Of a DNA stretch of 16,138 bases, positions 1 through 8,293 are shown one piece after another. A program made the translations under genes and the position numbers. Source of the DNA: Schlesneria sp. (GTDB lineage Bacteria; Planctomycetota; Planctomycetia; Planctomycetales; Planctomycetaceae); contig JANXOO010001501.1 of NCBI GenBank assembly GCA_025353525.1, forward strand, positions 1-16,138, read 5' to 3'. Position 1 is the first letter of the stretch, and each line of letters opens with the position of its first letter. The notes below the pieces were generated by a model, which worked only from the letters and a program-made list of their open reading frames with translations, made no database searches and was not told where the DNA came from.

Positions 1-1786
1 TGAAGACAGTGCGGCCTGGTCCGAACCGTTGCAGAGCCATGAGGACATGGCGACCGAACTGGTTTCGCATGCGCTGGTCACCGTGTTGAGCCAGGACTGA
101 AGCACCGGGCTTGGCCCGCGTGACAGGAAAATGCCAATACATGCCCGGCAAACTAGCCAGAATTTCGCGGTTCCGGTTCTGCTCGGGAGCGAACCGGAAG
201 ACCGGATCTTCACTTCCTTCCGCCGTCAGCTCAAGGTTCCACGTCTCACGAGCACTCAGTTGCACATCGGCCGTCGACTGGTACAAGCCGGGCTCCCACA
301 CGACGGGCAACATGTCGACCCAACCGACATCCCCGGTCGAAGCTCCGTCCCCGCCTGCTGATTCGAAAATTCGGCTGGTAAACGTTTCACCCGCGACGTA
401 GATCAGGCCACCGCCCGCCTCGCCCACAAATTTTGTCAGCATCTCGTCCCATGCTGAACCGAGTTGCCTGACGTTCGGATCGACCAGAACAACGACATCG
501 AAGAACGACAGTTCTTGCAAAGTTGTCGGAAGTCGCCTGACCGGTCGATGCCCCACCTGTTCGTAATTGTCGCCCGCTGACTGCAACCAGCAGGCGAGTT
601 CAATCACCGGATCTCGCAACAGAGCGTTACGCATAAATTGTACTTCCGGCGACGCGGCACCAGCGACGATCAGGACGCGTATTCGCTGCCGAACGACTTT
701 CATGGTCTTCATCGCCGCATTGTCGTCGACGGTCAATTCAGGACCTGCATCGACGACGTTGCCACGGAATTCATACTGACCCACTGTTTCCGGGACGTAT
801 GCGAACGGGACCCGCTGGACCTGACCATCTTCTCCCAATGGCACTTCGGTTTGGCCCACCTCGGTCCATTCTTCGCCTGATTGGCGACGTTCCAGTTTCA
901 CACGCGCTGTACGGCCTCGCATCCCTTGAGATTCAATCATCACGCCAATCGACAGCGGATCTCGTACGAAGACAACAGGGCTGACTTCGATATCAGTCAA
1001 CCGGACGTTGCTGGGCCCATGTTCCGAACCGACCACCATCGCATTGATGGTGGTTCCGTCACGTCCTGACTGCGACGCCACCTTGCGTGGATCTTCACCA
1101 CCGTTGGATTGGCCGTCTGAAACAACAAGTACCCCCGCCAGCGGTTGGCCCCGGTGTGCCGCAAGAGCTCCGTTGATCGCGTCGCCGAGTGCCGTACTGG
1201 CCCCGCGCGTTTGCACGTCGACCATCGGATCGGGTGATTCGATCCGATGTGCTTTACTGTCAAAACTGTAAACGGCAACCTGCCGACCTTGTTTCAGTTC
1301 TTCCCAGATTGGTTCGAGCGCTTTCTTCGCCAGATCGAGCCGTGATTGTTCACGAACCGAGGCAATTTCAGCGTCACTCGGCGTCGTCGTCGTGCCGCGC
1401 AATCCGTCGATCAGCCGTCGCGCGGTCGCGTCGTCGTACGGATCGGTCAATGCCATACTTTCCGATGTGTCGACCAGTACGAGCAGATGCGATGCCGTCC
1501 GTTCGCGGCGGTCGATCACCAGCACCAGATCGCAAAGCATCACCACCAGGCACGCGAGCGACATCAGTCGCAGGGTGCCGAGTACCAGTCGCGGACCAAC
1601 GCCCAGGTTGCGGCCTTCACACCTGTAGAGCAACCAGACCCCGATGACGGCGGCTACGATACAGGCAATCGATATGACGGCTGAAAGCCCTTGCGGCAGC
1701 GAATGGAATTCCAGGTGCCACGCACCTTCCCCCGCTTCCTGAGGAAGTTGCCGCAGTCCGATCAACCATTTCAGGTAGGGATTCAT
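1..1786 (-). CDS. Membrane VWA-domain protein with glutamine-amidotransferase-like domain (C-terminus cut by window edge)
   Basis: The reading frame is open from an ATG at 1786 to the window edge, about 595 residues with no stop, so the C-terminus is missing. Two hydrophobic segments (about residues 34-54 and 67-91) precede a von Willebrand factor A domain. The metal-site (MIDAS) motif DTSES lies at 106-110, with a supporting threonine near 198 and the VVSDGQSNGG strand at 221-230. After a beta-rich stretch, residues of about 350-460 (RIRVLIVAGA, then FFDVVVLVDP and GGGLIYVAGE) resemble the class I glutamine-amidotransferase-like fold seen in large planctomycete VWA proteins. I saw no clear catalytic Cys-His-Glu triad, so it is probably not an enzyme. 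The start lies 2 bp after the stop of the preceding BatA-like gene, with GGGAG about 12 bp upstream, implying translational coupling. By family analogy it is an inner-membrane partner of the MoxR ATPase. Target unknown. Confidence 0.85.
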   Translation of the reverse strand, partial: MNPYLKWLIGLRQLPQEAGEGAWHLEFHSLPQGLSAVISIACIVAAVIGVWLLYRCEGRNLGVGPRLVLGTLRLMSLACLVVMLCDLVLVIDRRERTASHLLVLVDTSESMALTDPYDDATARRLIDGLRGTTTTPSDAEIASVREQSRLDLAKKALEPIWEELKQGRQVAVYSFDSKAHRIESPDPMVDVQTRGASTALGDAINGALAAHRGQPLAGVLVVSDGQSNGGEDPRKVASQSGRDGTTINAMVVGSEHGPSNVRLTDIEVSPVVFVRDPLSIGVMIESQGMRGRTARVKLERRQSGEEWTEVGQTEVPLGEDGQVQRVPFAYVPETVGQYEFRGNVVDAGPELTVDDNAAMKTMKVVRQRIRVLIVAGAASPEVQFMRNALLRDPVIELACWLQSAGDNYEQVGHRPVRRLPTTLQELSFFDVVVLVDPNVRQLGSAWDEMLTKFVGEAGGGLIYVAGETFTSRIFESAGGDGASTGDVGWVDMLPVVWEPGLYQSTADVQLSARETWNLELTAEGSEDPVFRFAPEQNRNREILASLPGMYWHFPVTRAKPGASVLAQHGDQRMRNQFGRHVLMALQRFGPGRTVF

Positions 1787-1788
1787 CG

Positions 1789-4020
1789 TTACCGTTGTCT
1801 CCCGACCCAGGTGGCGAAACAGGTTTCGAGCCCCATCATCCCCAACAGACAAAAGGCCATTGAACGCCAGACTTCCTGTCCACGAACGCTGACATTCGTT
1901 CCTGACGATGTCAGGCCTGTGATAATTTCCGGCTCGACACCGCGCCAGCGGGTCCTCAATTCGTCGATCGTAATTCTTGCCAGATCGCTTTCTCGGGCAT
2001 CCGGATTCACAGCGAAGGTATTCGCCCCTGCGCCTCCGGGCGATTCTTGCCAGGTCAATCGATACAATCCCGCCGCGTGCGTGTCGTTCCAGACGAGGTA
2101 CTGAAACCCGCTAGCGGTGTTTTCCTGCTTTGATGCGGTGTTTTCCTGCCTTGATGCCGTGTCGCCGGATTGAGACAGCTTTTCAGCGAATGCAGGATCA
2201 GCCTCGACAGACAGTTGACGAGGTTCATCGCTACCGGGGAGTTCAAGGGTCGGTGCGGCAATCTGCCGATCGCTCGAAACCGGACAACGCAAGATTTCGC
2301 CAGCAGTCAGGTCGTTCGTTCCGGAATCAGTGCGGGCGATCGCTTTGGCGGTTTCTCGCATCGCCAACACGTAGCTCGGATCGGTCGGCCAATCGCTCCA
2401 GCTTTTGTCGGCAGTGATCGTCCAGAACAGCACCCGACCTTGCCCCACCGGCTTCTCGACCAAGGCAGGCGAAGCGGCCGCATCGTTCCAGCGTGCCAAA
2501 ACCCGAACACCCGATGCGGGGTCGTCGACCGGATGCAACTGGTACCGTTTGTTGATTTTAATTCGTTCGAGGACCGATGAACTGAGTTGCCTCAGCGCAT
2601 CAACGGCCGAAGGGGAGTTATCCTCAAGGGTAAGTCCGGTTACGGTTTCGTCGACGGGTGTGTCCAGCTTCATCGGCAACAGTCCTGTTCCGTCGGCGAA
2701 CAAGATCCGGTTGTAATTGTCGGGGTCGACCTGATCGCCAGGAAAAATGACCAGGCCAGTCCCCGCTTCAACCAGCTTTCTGAGCTGATCGCGTTGTACC
2801 CCATCGATGCTGGCGACATTCGCCAACACGATCAGGTCGGGACCCGATTTGACCGCGACCGGCCATTCGGTATCGGTGACAGTTTCGACCTGAAACGCTC
2901 GTGAATCACCGATTGCAAGAGAGAGCGACAGGCCGAGGAAATCCGTTTCGCCCTGAAAGACCTCGGACGACGGTTCACCGTCGACTAACAGCAGTCGCAA
3001 ATTCTCGCGAACCCGGACGACATCCCAGCGCTGGTTGTCGCCTGCCAGATCATCGAGAGGCAGCCGTAACGACACGTGGTGCAGGCCAGGCTCTTGAAAT
3101 ACGGCCGTCAGAGGCACCATCGCCGACTCTCCGGGTGCGAGTGACGGAAGTCCCACCTGATTTGGCTGGCCATCGATCAACCATGTGGCTTCGATTCCAT
3201 CCAGCGACGATTCGGACGAATTTCGGACGGTTGCTTCCCACCGGATCGGGGTTCCTGCGAGCGCCAGCCGATCGGCGCGTACGAAGCGTTCGAAGGCCAT
3301 TTGTCGTGAGGCCGATCCACCGACATCGATCAGGCGGACCTTGACGCGTTCGCCGCTCCAGTTGGATGGTGCTGCGACTTCATCTTCCCAACCGACACGT
3401 CGAAAGTCGGTAATAATGGTCAATGTCCGAGTCGGAAAGGTACTCGACTGAACCAACTTGTCGATTGCCAGCAGCGTCGATGCCCACGAGGTCATCGTTT
3501 CGGTCGGCTGCAACGTCTTCAGCAAATTCGTTGCTTCGTTCCGATCGGTCAGATCGACTTCGCGCAGCAGCGGTGATTGTGGGCGCGACGACAGTACGAG
3601 TGTGAACCGGTCCTTTTGACCAACATCCTCGACCGCTTGCAAGCCGAGTTCGACCGCATGCTGAAAGGCCGTTCGGCCTGATGACGACAGGCCCATGCTG
3701 AGTGAATCGTCGAGCAGCAGAATGTGACTGGTGCGCGTGTCACCGCCCAACCATCGCGCGATCCCCGCAGCATTCACGATCGGACGTGCCACAATGCAGA
3801 CCAGCAGAACGATCAGTGCTGTTCGAAGTAACAGCAGCAGCCATTGTTCAAGCTGGATACGACGGCGGTTTCGCTGGATTGTCAGTTTCAGATAGCGCAT
3901 CGGCGCCCACTCGACCTGTCGGAACCGGCGACGGAACAGCAGGTGGATGATCAGCGGGATCGAAGCGAGCCCCAGCCCCCACAACAGTGGCGAATTCAGA
4001 AAGACGAGGCTGTTCATCAT
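1789..4020 (-). CDS. BatA-like inner-membrane protein with VWA domain
   Basis: About 743 residues. The N-terminus (MNSLVFLNSPLLWGLGLASI, then IPLIIHLLFRRRFRQVEW) is the typical aerotolerance-regulator BatA N-terminal domain: a membrane helix at about 8-29 followed by basic residues. A second helix spans about 59-80. The VWA domain follows, with MIDAS motif DDSLS at 104-108. The middle is beta-rich, and a stretch around LVIFPGDQVDPDNYN looks like an amidotransferase-type fold. A last hydrophobic segment lies near the C-terminus (MAFCLLGMMGLETCF). The frame stays open upstream to 4140, but the conserved domain starts at the double ATG at 4020/4017. The first overlaps the DUF58 stop as ATGA, with AGAGGA just upstream, so I chose 4020. 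BatA-type proteins sit in the membrane and work with MoxR ATPases; the precise role here is unknown. A short peptide is tandemly duplicated near residues 620-635. Confidence 0.9.
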   Translation of the reverse strand: MMNSLVFLNSPLLWGLGLASIPLIIHLLFRRRFRQVEWAPMRYLKLTIQRNRRRIQLEQWLLLLLRTALIVLLVCIVARPIVNAAGIARWLGGDTRTSHILLLDDSLSMGLSSSGRTAFQHAVELGLQAVEDVGQKDRFTLVLSSRPQSPLLREVDLTDRNEATNLLKTLQPTETMTSWASTLLAIDKLVQSSTFPTRTLTIITDFRRVGWEDEVAAPSNWSGERVKVRLIDVGGSASRQMAFERFVRADRLALAGTPIRWEATVRNSSESSLDGIEATWLIDGQPNQVGLPSLAPGESAMVPLTAVFQEPGLHHVSLRLPLDDLAGDNQRWDVVRVRENLRLLLVDGEPSSEVFQGETDFLGLSLSLAIGDSRAFQVETVTDTEWPVAVKSGPDLIVLANVASIDGVQRDQLRKLVEAGTGLVIFPGDQVDPDNYNRILFADGTGLLPMKLDTPVDETVTGLTLEDNSPSAVDALRQLSSSVLERIKINKRYQLHPVDDPASGVRVLARWNDAAASPALVEKPVGQGRVLFWTITADKSWSDWPTDPSYVLAMRETAKAIARTDSGTNDLTAGEILRCPVSSDRQIAAPTLELPGSDEPRQLSVEADPAFAEKLSQSGDTASRQENTASKQENTASGFQYLVWNDTHAAGLYRLTWQESPGGAGANTFAVNPDARESDLARITIDELRTRWRGVEPEIITGLTSSGTNVSVRGQEVWRSMAFCLLGMMGLETCFATWVGRQR
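2114..2155 (-). repeat. Two tandem 21-bp units inside the BatA-like gene
   Basis: Units at 2114-2134 and 2135-2155 differ at one base. On the coding strand they encode TASRQEN and TASKQEN, followed by a third partial TAS. The length is a multiple of three, so the frame is preserved, and the segment lies in a variable linker before the final domain. It looks like a recent slippage duplication. Confidence 0.9.
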
Positions 4021-4934
4021 CCACGTCCTCTGTGACGCACGTGCTGCGAGTTTTCGCGAACGTGCAGGTAATGACTGAGAGCCACCGCCGGATCTTCGTC
4101 GGTTTGCAACAGCAGATGATCGACACCCCGATTGCCGCAACCTTCGGTCACTTCAGTCACAAACTGTTTCATCGCGGCGCAGTAGGCTTTGCGAAACCCC
4201 CATGGCTCCGCGAAGAATTGTTCCGTCCCTTCGATGTCGCGAAACAACACGTAATCATCGAATGGCAGTTCGAGTTCATCGCGATCGAGTACCTGCAGCA
4301 CGAGAATTTCATTTCCCCGGTGCTGCAACCGGGCCAATCCGTCAAAAAACGCCGTCAAATCGGTCAGCAGGTCCGAAATGATAATGATCAATCCTCGCTT
4401 CTTGATCTGGTCGCCAAGCGATTGCAGCACGGCTCCCAGATCGGTTTCGCGATCGGGGCGCGCTGCTTCGAGCTGACCAATAATCTGTGCCAGTTGCGAT
4501 TGCGTTGCGGCAGGCGGCAGAAGTTGCCGTTCGGTTTTATCGAAGAGTGCCAACCCGACGGGATCCTGTTGTTCGATCAGCAGCGTCGCCAGCGCTGCTG
4601 CCAGCGTTGCGCCGTAGTCAAACTTTGTCATCGCGCCTTTGCCATAGCGCATGGATGCGCTGGCATCCATGACGATCGTTGCGCGAAGATTACTCTCTTC
4701 TTCGTACTGTTTGATGTAGAAGCGATCAGTGCGCCCAAGGACTCGCCAGTCGAGTCGGCGCAGATCGTCCCCTGGCGCGTATTCACGGTATTCCGCAAAT
4801 TCGACGTTGATGCCGTGAAAGGGGCTCTTGTGCAAGCCGGAAATCGTTCCCTCGACAACTCGTCGAGCACGGAACATCAAACCGGCGATTGCCGCCAGAA
4901 CCTCAGGATCGGAATACTTGGGCAACTTGGCCAT
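4017..4934 (-). CDS. DUF58 family protein (VWA-like fold)
   Basis: 305 residues, normal length for the family. The DUF58 signature is clear at about residues 45-80: EYREYAPGDDLRRLDWRVLG followed by RTDRFYIKQYEEE. The downstream VWA-like core has MIDAS-type motif DASAS at 90-94 and a hydrophobic strand GLIIIISDLL in the second half. No transmembrane segment is evident, unlike its two downstream neighbours, so it is probably cytoplasmic or peripheral. Its start overlaps the end of the MoxR gene by 32 bp and its stop overlaps the BatA-like start by 4 bp. MoxR-DUF58-BatA is a recurring gene order, and DUF58 proteins are thought to be adaptors or clients of the MoxR ATPase. The opposite strand carries a long open frame (3987-4946) that I treat as a shadow. 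Confidence 0.95.
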   Translation of the reverse strand: MAKLPKYSDPEVLAAIAGLMFRARRVVEGTISGLHKSPFHGINVEFAEYREYAPGDDLRRLDWRVLGRTDRFYIKQYEEESNLRATIVMDASASMRYGKGAMTKFDYGATLAAALATLLIEQQDPVGLALFDKTERQLLPPAATQSQLAQIIGQLEAARPDRETDLGAVLQSLGDQIKKRGLIIIISDLLTDLTAFFDGLARLQHRGNEILVLQVLDRDELELPFDDYVLFRDIEGTEQFFAEPWGFRKAYCAAMKQFVTEVTEGCGNRGVDHLLLQTDEDPAVALSHYLHVRENSQHVRHRGRG

Positions 4935-5958
4935 CGAGCTGATTGACTCCGGGGCGAGCTGATACGTCGCGCAGCAACGCCTCGATAATGGTGTCGGGGG
5001 TCTGACCGTCGGATTGAGCGGAGTAGGTCGTCACCAGTCGGTGACGCAAGACGGGTTTTGCAACGGCACGAATGTCGTCCAGCGTGACCGATGTCCGTCC
5101 TTCGAGGGCGGCTCGCGCCTTTCCCGCCATGATAAGCGCCTGACCGGCTCGCGGCCCGGCTCCCCAGGCGATCCATTTCTTGACGAAGGCCGGTTGGTCG
5201 GCGTCGGCTTCAACCGCTCGCGTTGCCCGTACGAGTGACATTGCATAGTCAACACAGTGATCGGAAACGGGCACACGTCGGACCAAAGCCTGCAACTTCG
5301 GAATTTCGCTCCCGTCGAGGACTTTGGACGGTTTGAAATCGTTCTGTCCGGTGGTCAACCGGTAGATTTGTCGCTCTTCGTCACGCGTCGGATACCCGAC
5401 ATAGACCTTGAACAGAAACCGGTCGAGCTGTGCTTCAGGGAGTGGATACGTCCCTTCCTGCTCGATCGGGTTCTGTGTTGCCAAAACGAAAAACGGATCA
5501 GGCAGCACGTGCCTGTTTCCACCCGAGGTGACTTGCCGCTCCTGCATTGCTTCGAGGAGTGCGGCCTGCGTTTTGGGTGGCGTACGGTTAATTTCGTCGG
5601 CCAGCACGATATTTGCGAAGATCGGACCCGGCATATATTTCAGTTGCCGTTCTCCCGTTCCCCGATCTTCGTGCAGAACTTCGGTACCTGTAATGTCGCT
5701 TGGCATCAGGTCGGGCGTGAACTGAATTCGGTGGAATTGCAGCGACAGACACTCCGCCAGCGTGCTGACGAGCAACGTCTTTGCCAGGCCGGGAACACCC
5801 TCGAGAATGCAGTGGCCACGGGCAAAAATGGCCATCATCAATTGTTCGACGACAGCGTCTTGCCCGACAACGACGCGACCTATTTCCTGCCGCAGTCTCT
5901 GGTGGGCTTCTTTCAACCGGGCCAATCCGGCCAGGTCGGGATCGTGTGAATCTTCCAT
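4903..5958 (-). CDS. MoxR-family AAA+ ATPase
   Basis: 351 residues from the ATG at 5958, a normal MoxR length. An N-terminal helix leads into Walker A (GVPGLAKT, 54-61), Walker B (NIVLADEINR, 116-125, with D121 and E122), the family stretch TPPKTQAALLEAMQERQVT, sensor 1 (ATQNP, 160-164), the arginine-finger region around PEAQLDRFLF, and a C-terminal lid with the sensor-2 region near LRHR (304-307). All key residues appear intact, so it should hydrolyse ATP. The frame is open up to another ATG at 6099, which would add 47 arginine-rich residues made largely of a 12-bp repeat. I prefer 5958 because family homology starts there and GAGG lies about 10 bp upstream. It overlaps the DUF58 gene and is probably the motor of the MoxR/DUF58/VWA module. 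Confidence 0.95.
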   Translation of the reverse strand: MEDSHDPDLAGLARLKEAHQRLRQEIGRVVVGQDAVVEQLMMAIFARGHCILEGVPGLAKTLLVSTLAECLSLQFHRIQFTPDLMPSDITGTEVLHEDRGTGERQLKYMPGPIFANIVLADEINRTPPKTQAALLEAMQERQVTSGGNRHVLPDPFFVLATQNPIEQEGTYPLPEAQLDRFLFKVYVGYPTRDEERQIYRLTTGQNDFKPSKVLDGSEIPKLQALVRRVPVSDHCVDYAMSLVRATRAVEADADQPAFVKKWIAWGAGPRAGQALIMAGKARAALEGRTSVTLDDIRAVAKPVLRHRLVTTYSAQSDGQTPDTIIEALLRDVSARPGVNQLDGQVAQVFRS

Positions 5959-5987
5959 ACTGCGTAAGCCTCGGCGTTCGTGGTGTC

Positions 5988-6023
5988 GTGTCGTTCGTCG
6001 TGTCGTTCGTCGTGTCGATCGTC
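5988..6023. repeat. Three tandem 12-bp units upstream of the MoxR gene
   Basis: Plus-strand unit GTGTCGTTCGTC occurs at 5988-5999 and 6000-6011, and with one change at 6012-6023; degenerate partial copies flank it. It lies in the 178-bp gap between the prenyltransferase-repeat gene and the preferred MoxR start. If translation began at 6099 it would encode an RRTT-type arginine-rich stretch. Confidence 0.85.
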
Positions 6024-6136
6024 GTCGTGTACGTATTCCCGGTCGACTTCTGGTTCGTTCGCGGCGTTGGTTCGTGCCGCTTGCGATCCCTCTCTTCATC
6101 AGGTGAAACAGTATTCCCGTTCGTCTGGATCCGTCG

Positions 6137-7309
6137 TTATCGTTGGTAAACGGGCAGGAATTTGTACGGCAACTGTAAGATGATCAGCGCAATGGCCGTT
6201 CCGTACGTCTTGCCAATGCCATCTCCTTCCCACCCTCCGTCTGACTTGTCCTGCAACGTCAACAGTCGATCCCGCACGGAAGGGAAGTAATTGTCCCAAT
6301 ACTCGTCACCTGAAAGGTAAAACGCCTGTGAGGCATACAGGTGGCAGTAATAGGCGTGCCCGAATGTTGTATCCATGCCCCAGCGATCAGCCGGTTTGGA
6401 GTGTTCCCAGATATAGTCGAGGCAGCGTTTGGCAATGGGTGCATCGTATTCGCCCGCGTTGTAAAGTGTGGCGACGGCAGCTGCGGAGATTGCGATCCTG
6501 GGTCCTCCTCCCGAACGGAGCGAATACTGGATGCCGCCTTCAGGAGTGCTACACTTTTCAATATATTTGACGGCTTCTTCGATAGAACCGCGTGGAACGA
6601 GAAACCCGGAATTATGCGCCGCTCGCAGTGCCTGAACCTGTGTGACCGTCACCGATCCTTCGTCTCCCGAACCGGGAATATACGTCCAGCCTCCGGCACT
6701 GCTTTGACCCTGTGCCGTCAATTGAATCCCGGCTTCAATCGTTTCTTTGGCCGAATCGCGCAACGAATCTTTGGTTAATGTGCCGTACACTGAAGCGAGG
6801 TACATCAGGGCAAAACCATGTCCGTGCATGGGTTGGCCGGAATCCTGATTGGCCGACGCAATCAGGCCTGATTTCGTTCGGCATTTGACCAGAAATTCCG
6901 TCCCGCGATGTAACTGATTCGCGTACCGACCCCGCGTCGGGCAGTCTCCGTGTGCCAGCATGGCAGTGCAGGCCAGCGATGACACGGCGACCGGATATGC
7001 CTGGCCGCCCTGACCTTCACGCCATACACCGTCGTCCGACTGAGTGCGAGCGAGGTATTCCAGCCCGTCGCGGACCGCTTTCAGAGTTTCAGGCGTGATA
7101 TGCTTCGGCAAAACTTCTTCCGCAGCGTAGGTTTGAATGACAGAACAGTGTCTGATCGAAAAAACAAGAATCGCGGCAACGACAACCCGGAAAGATCGCC
7201 GAATGCCAGGTACGTGCCGGCATTGCAAATCATGGTCACCTCGCTGTGACCCCGCAGTGGCTTCGCGAGGCAGTCGGCCCGCATCCGACGTATTGAATGT
7301 TTGCATCAT
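6137..7309 (-). CDS. Exported prenyltransferase/squalene-oxidase-repeat protein
   Basis: 390 residues. A hydrophobic segment at about 40-58 (VVVAAILVFS) follows two arginines and precedes TYAAEE, consistent with a late signal peptide or membrane anchor. The rest is an alpha-helical repeat with the glycine/aromatic turns of the terpenoid cyclase/prenyltransferase superfamily: LARTQSDDGVW (87-96), SSAGGWTYIPG (203-213), CSTPEGGIQYS and LQDKSDGGWEGDG (352-364). The squalene-hopene cyclase catalytic motif DxDD is absent, so cyclase activity is unlikely. Histidine-rich conserved-looking turns MHGHGFALMYL (161-171) and FGHAYYCHLY (316-325) could bind a ligand or metal. The start overlaps the SIMPL gene stop (ATGATG at 7309/7306). 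A gap of 178 bp separates it from the MoxR gene. Such proteins are common next to MoxR/VWA genes in planctomycetes; the function is unknown, possibly protein or lipid binding in the periplasm. Confidence 0.85.
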   Translation of the reverse strand: MMQTFNTSDAGRLPREATAGSQRGDHDLQCRHVPGIRRSFRVVVAAILVFSIRHCSVIQTYAAEEVLPKHITPETLKAVRDGLEYLARTQSDDGVWREGQGGQAYPVAVSSLACTAMLAHGDCPTRGRYANQLHRGTEFLVKCRTKSGLIASANQDSGQPMHGHGFALMYLASVYGTLTKDSLRDSAKETIEAGIQLTAQGQSSAGGWTYIPGSGDEGSVTVTQVQALRAAHNSGFLVPRGSIEEAVKYIEKCSTPEGGIQYSLRSGGGPRIAISAAAVATLYNAGEYDAPIAKRCLDYIWEHSKPADRWGMDTTFGHAYYCHLYASQAFYLSGDEYWDNYFPSVRDRLLTLQDKSDGGWEGDGIGKTYGTAIALIILQLPYKFLPVYQR

Positions 7310-8235
7310 GGTGACTTCACTTTCGCGGATGACGCCGGCGATGTCGCATTGGATTCGGTGGCAGCCAGCGGTGTCGCCGCGTCAGCACTCGTGATCGCAA
7401 AACGAACGTGAAGTCGAATGGAGACTTTGCCACCCGACAGGCTGTCGGCCACCATTTCGGCCTTGTCTTCTGCCGAGTCGTCCTGACTGAAAGGCATATA
7501 GTTGTAATTCATATTTTGATGGCCCATTTCAAATTCGTCGACCGAAATGACGGCACCCAGTTTGACATCGTTCAGCCTGGCAAGTCGCGTCGCCCGTTTG
7601 CGAGCGTCTGCGACCGCCATTTCGTAGGCTTTCTCGCGAATTTCCGAAATGTTCGAGACCACGAATTTGACCAACGGCGTCTGCTTTGAATAGCCGTAGT
7701 ACCGCATCATCATCATATCGTTGTCGGCCAGTCCGAGTCCGGCTCCGGAATCCTGTGCCGCGTCGATTAACTTGCCGATCGTCGACATCAGTTCTTCCTT
7801 GGGGATCTCGCCCACGTCGACAAGTCGGGCTCGCAGAGTACTGGCGACCTCGACCTGTGTTCGTTTGTTCTGGTTGGCGCCCATGCCGTTCCACATCATT
7901 TGCATCATTTCCTGCGCGTTACCAGGCCGCAGCGTCAATCCGCGTTCTTCGAGTTTCAGATTGTCGAGCTTCAACGCCTGAAATGTTTCGGTCGTTCTTT
8001 TGCGAGCGTCGCGATGTTTGACGACGGCGTCGTCTGTCAATTCTCCCTTTCCGACCATTCGCAGATTGATTTCGACGACATCCGGCAGTACCCGGACTTC
8101 ACCCGTTCCGTCGACCGAGATTCCGATCGACGGAACCCCGTACTGAGCCGACGCGGGTGCCGAAATCGCGAAGAGCAATAACGCTGACAAACCCGTTCGA
8201 GAGGCTACGAATCGTTGTTTGATAGTTGAATTCAT
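7306..8235 (-). CDS. SIMPL/DUF541 domain periplasmic protein
   Basis: 309 residues from the ATG at 8235. A clear signal peptide (hydrophobic core LSALLLFAISAPASA, cleavage after residue 30) is followed by the SIMPL (DUF541) domain. The opening GISVDGTGEVRVLPDVVEIN (about 38-57) is the family hallmark. Later come a methionine-rich stretch (MMQMMWNGMG, 110-119, and DNDMMMMRYYGY), then AVADARKRATRLARL (207-221), the typical helix of the second half. The last 30 residues are Ala/Ser/Thr-rich and probably disordered. The open frame extends upstream to 8352, but the signal peptide and an AAGGAA site fix the start at 8235. It sits 58 bp after the propeller gene and overlaps the next gene by 4 bp. 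SIMPL proteins are periplasmic or outer-membrane-associated, and some relate to oxidative-stress protection. Function here is unknown. Confidence 0.9.
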   Translation of the reverse strand: MNSTIKQRFVASRTGLSALLLFAISAPASAQYGVPSIGISVDGTGEVRVLPDVVEINLRMVGKGELTDDAVVKHRDARKRTTETFQALKLDNLKLEERGLTLRPGNAQEMMQMMWNGMGANQNKRTQVEVASTLRARLVDVGEIPKEELMSTIGKLIDAAQDSGAGLGLADNDMMMMRYYGYSKQTPLVKFVVSNISEIREKAYEMAVADARKRATRLARLNDVKLGAVISVDEFEMGHQNMNYNYMPFSQDDSAEDKAEMVADSLSGGKVSIRLHVRFAITSADAATPLAATESNATSPASSAKVKSP

Positions 8236-8243
8236 AGGGTCAA

Positions 8244-8249
8244 TTCCTT
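8244..8249 (-). promoter_or_regulatory. Ribosome binding site of the SIMPL gene
   Basis: On the minus strand AAGGAA lies about 8 bp before the ATG at 8235. Together with the signal peptide right after that ATG it excludes the longer frame starting at 8352. Confidence 0.6.
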
Positions 8250-8293
8250 CACAATGTCGATTGGACCGCACGTTGCGAGTCCATTGGAAAACG

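Noticed and set aside
3987..4946. Open frame of 319 codons on the plus strand opposite the DUF58 gene
   Set aside because: It lies fully antisense to a clear DUF58 gene with intact family motifs, has no recognisable domain, and no start signal. A shadow frame caused by codon bias.
5257..5949. Open frame of 230 codons on the plus strand opposite the MoxR gene
   Set aside because: Antisense to the Walker A, Walker B and sensor motifs of MoxR; its sequence shows no domain of its own.
6137..7309. Functional squalene-hopene cyclase
   Set aside because: The DxDD catalytic motif is missing and the protein, at 390 residues, is much shorter than cyclases of roughly 600 or more residues. Only the repeat fold is supported.
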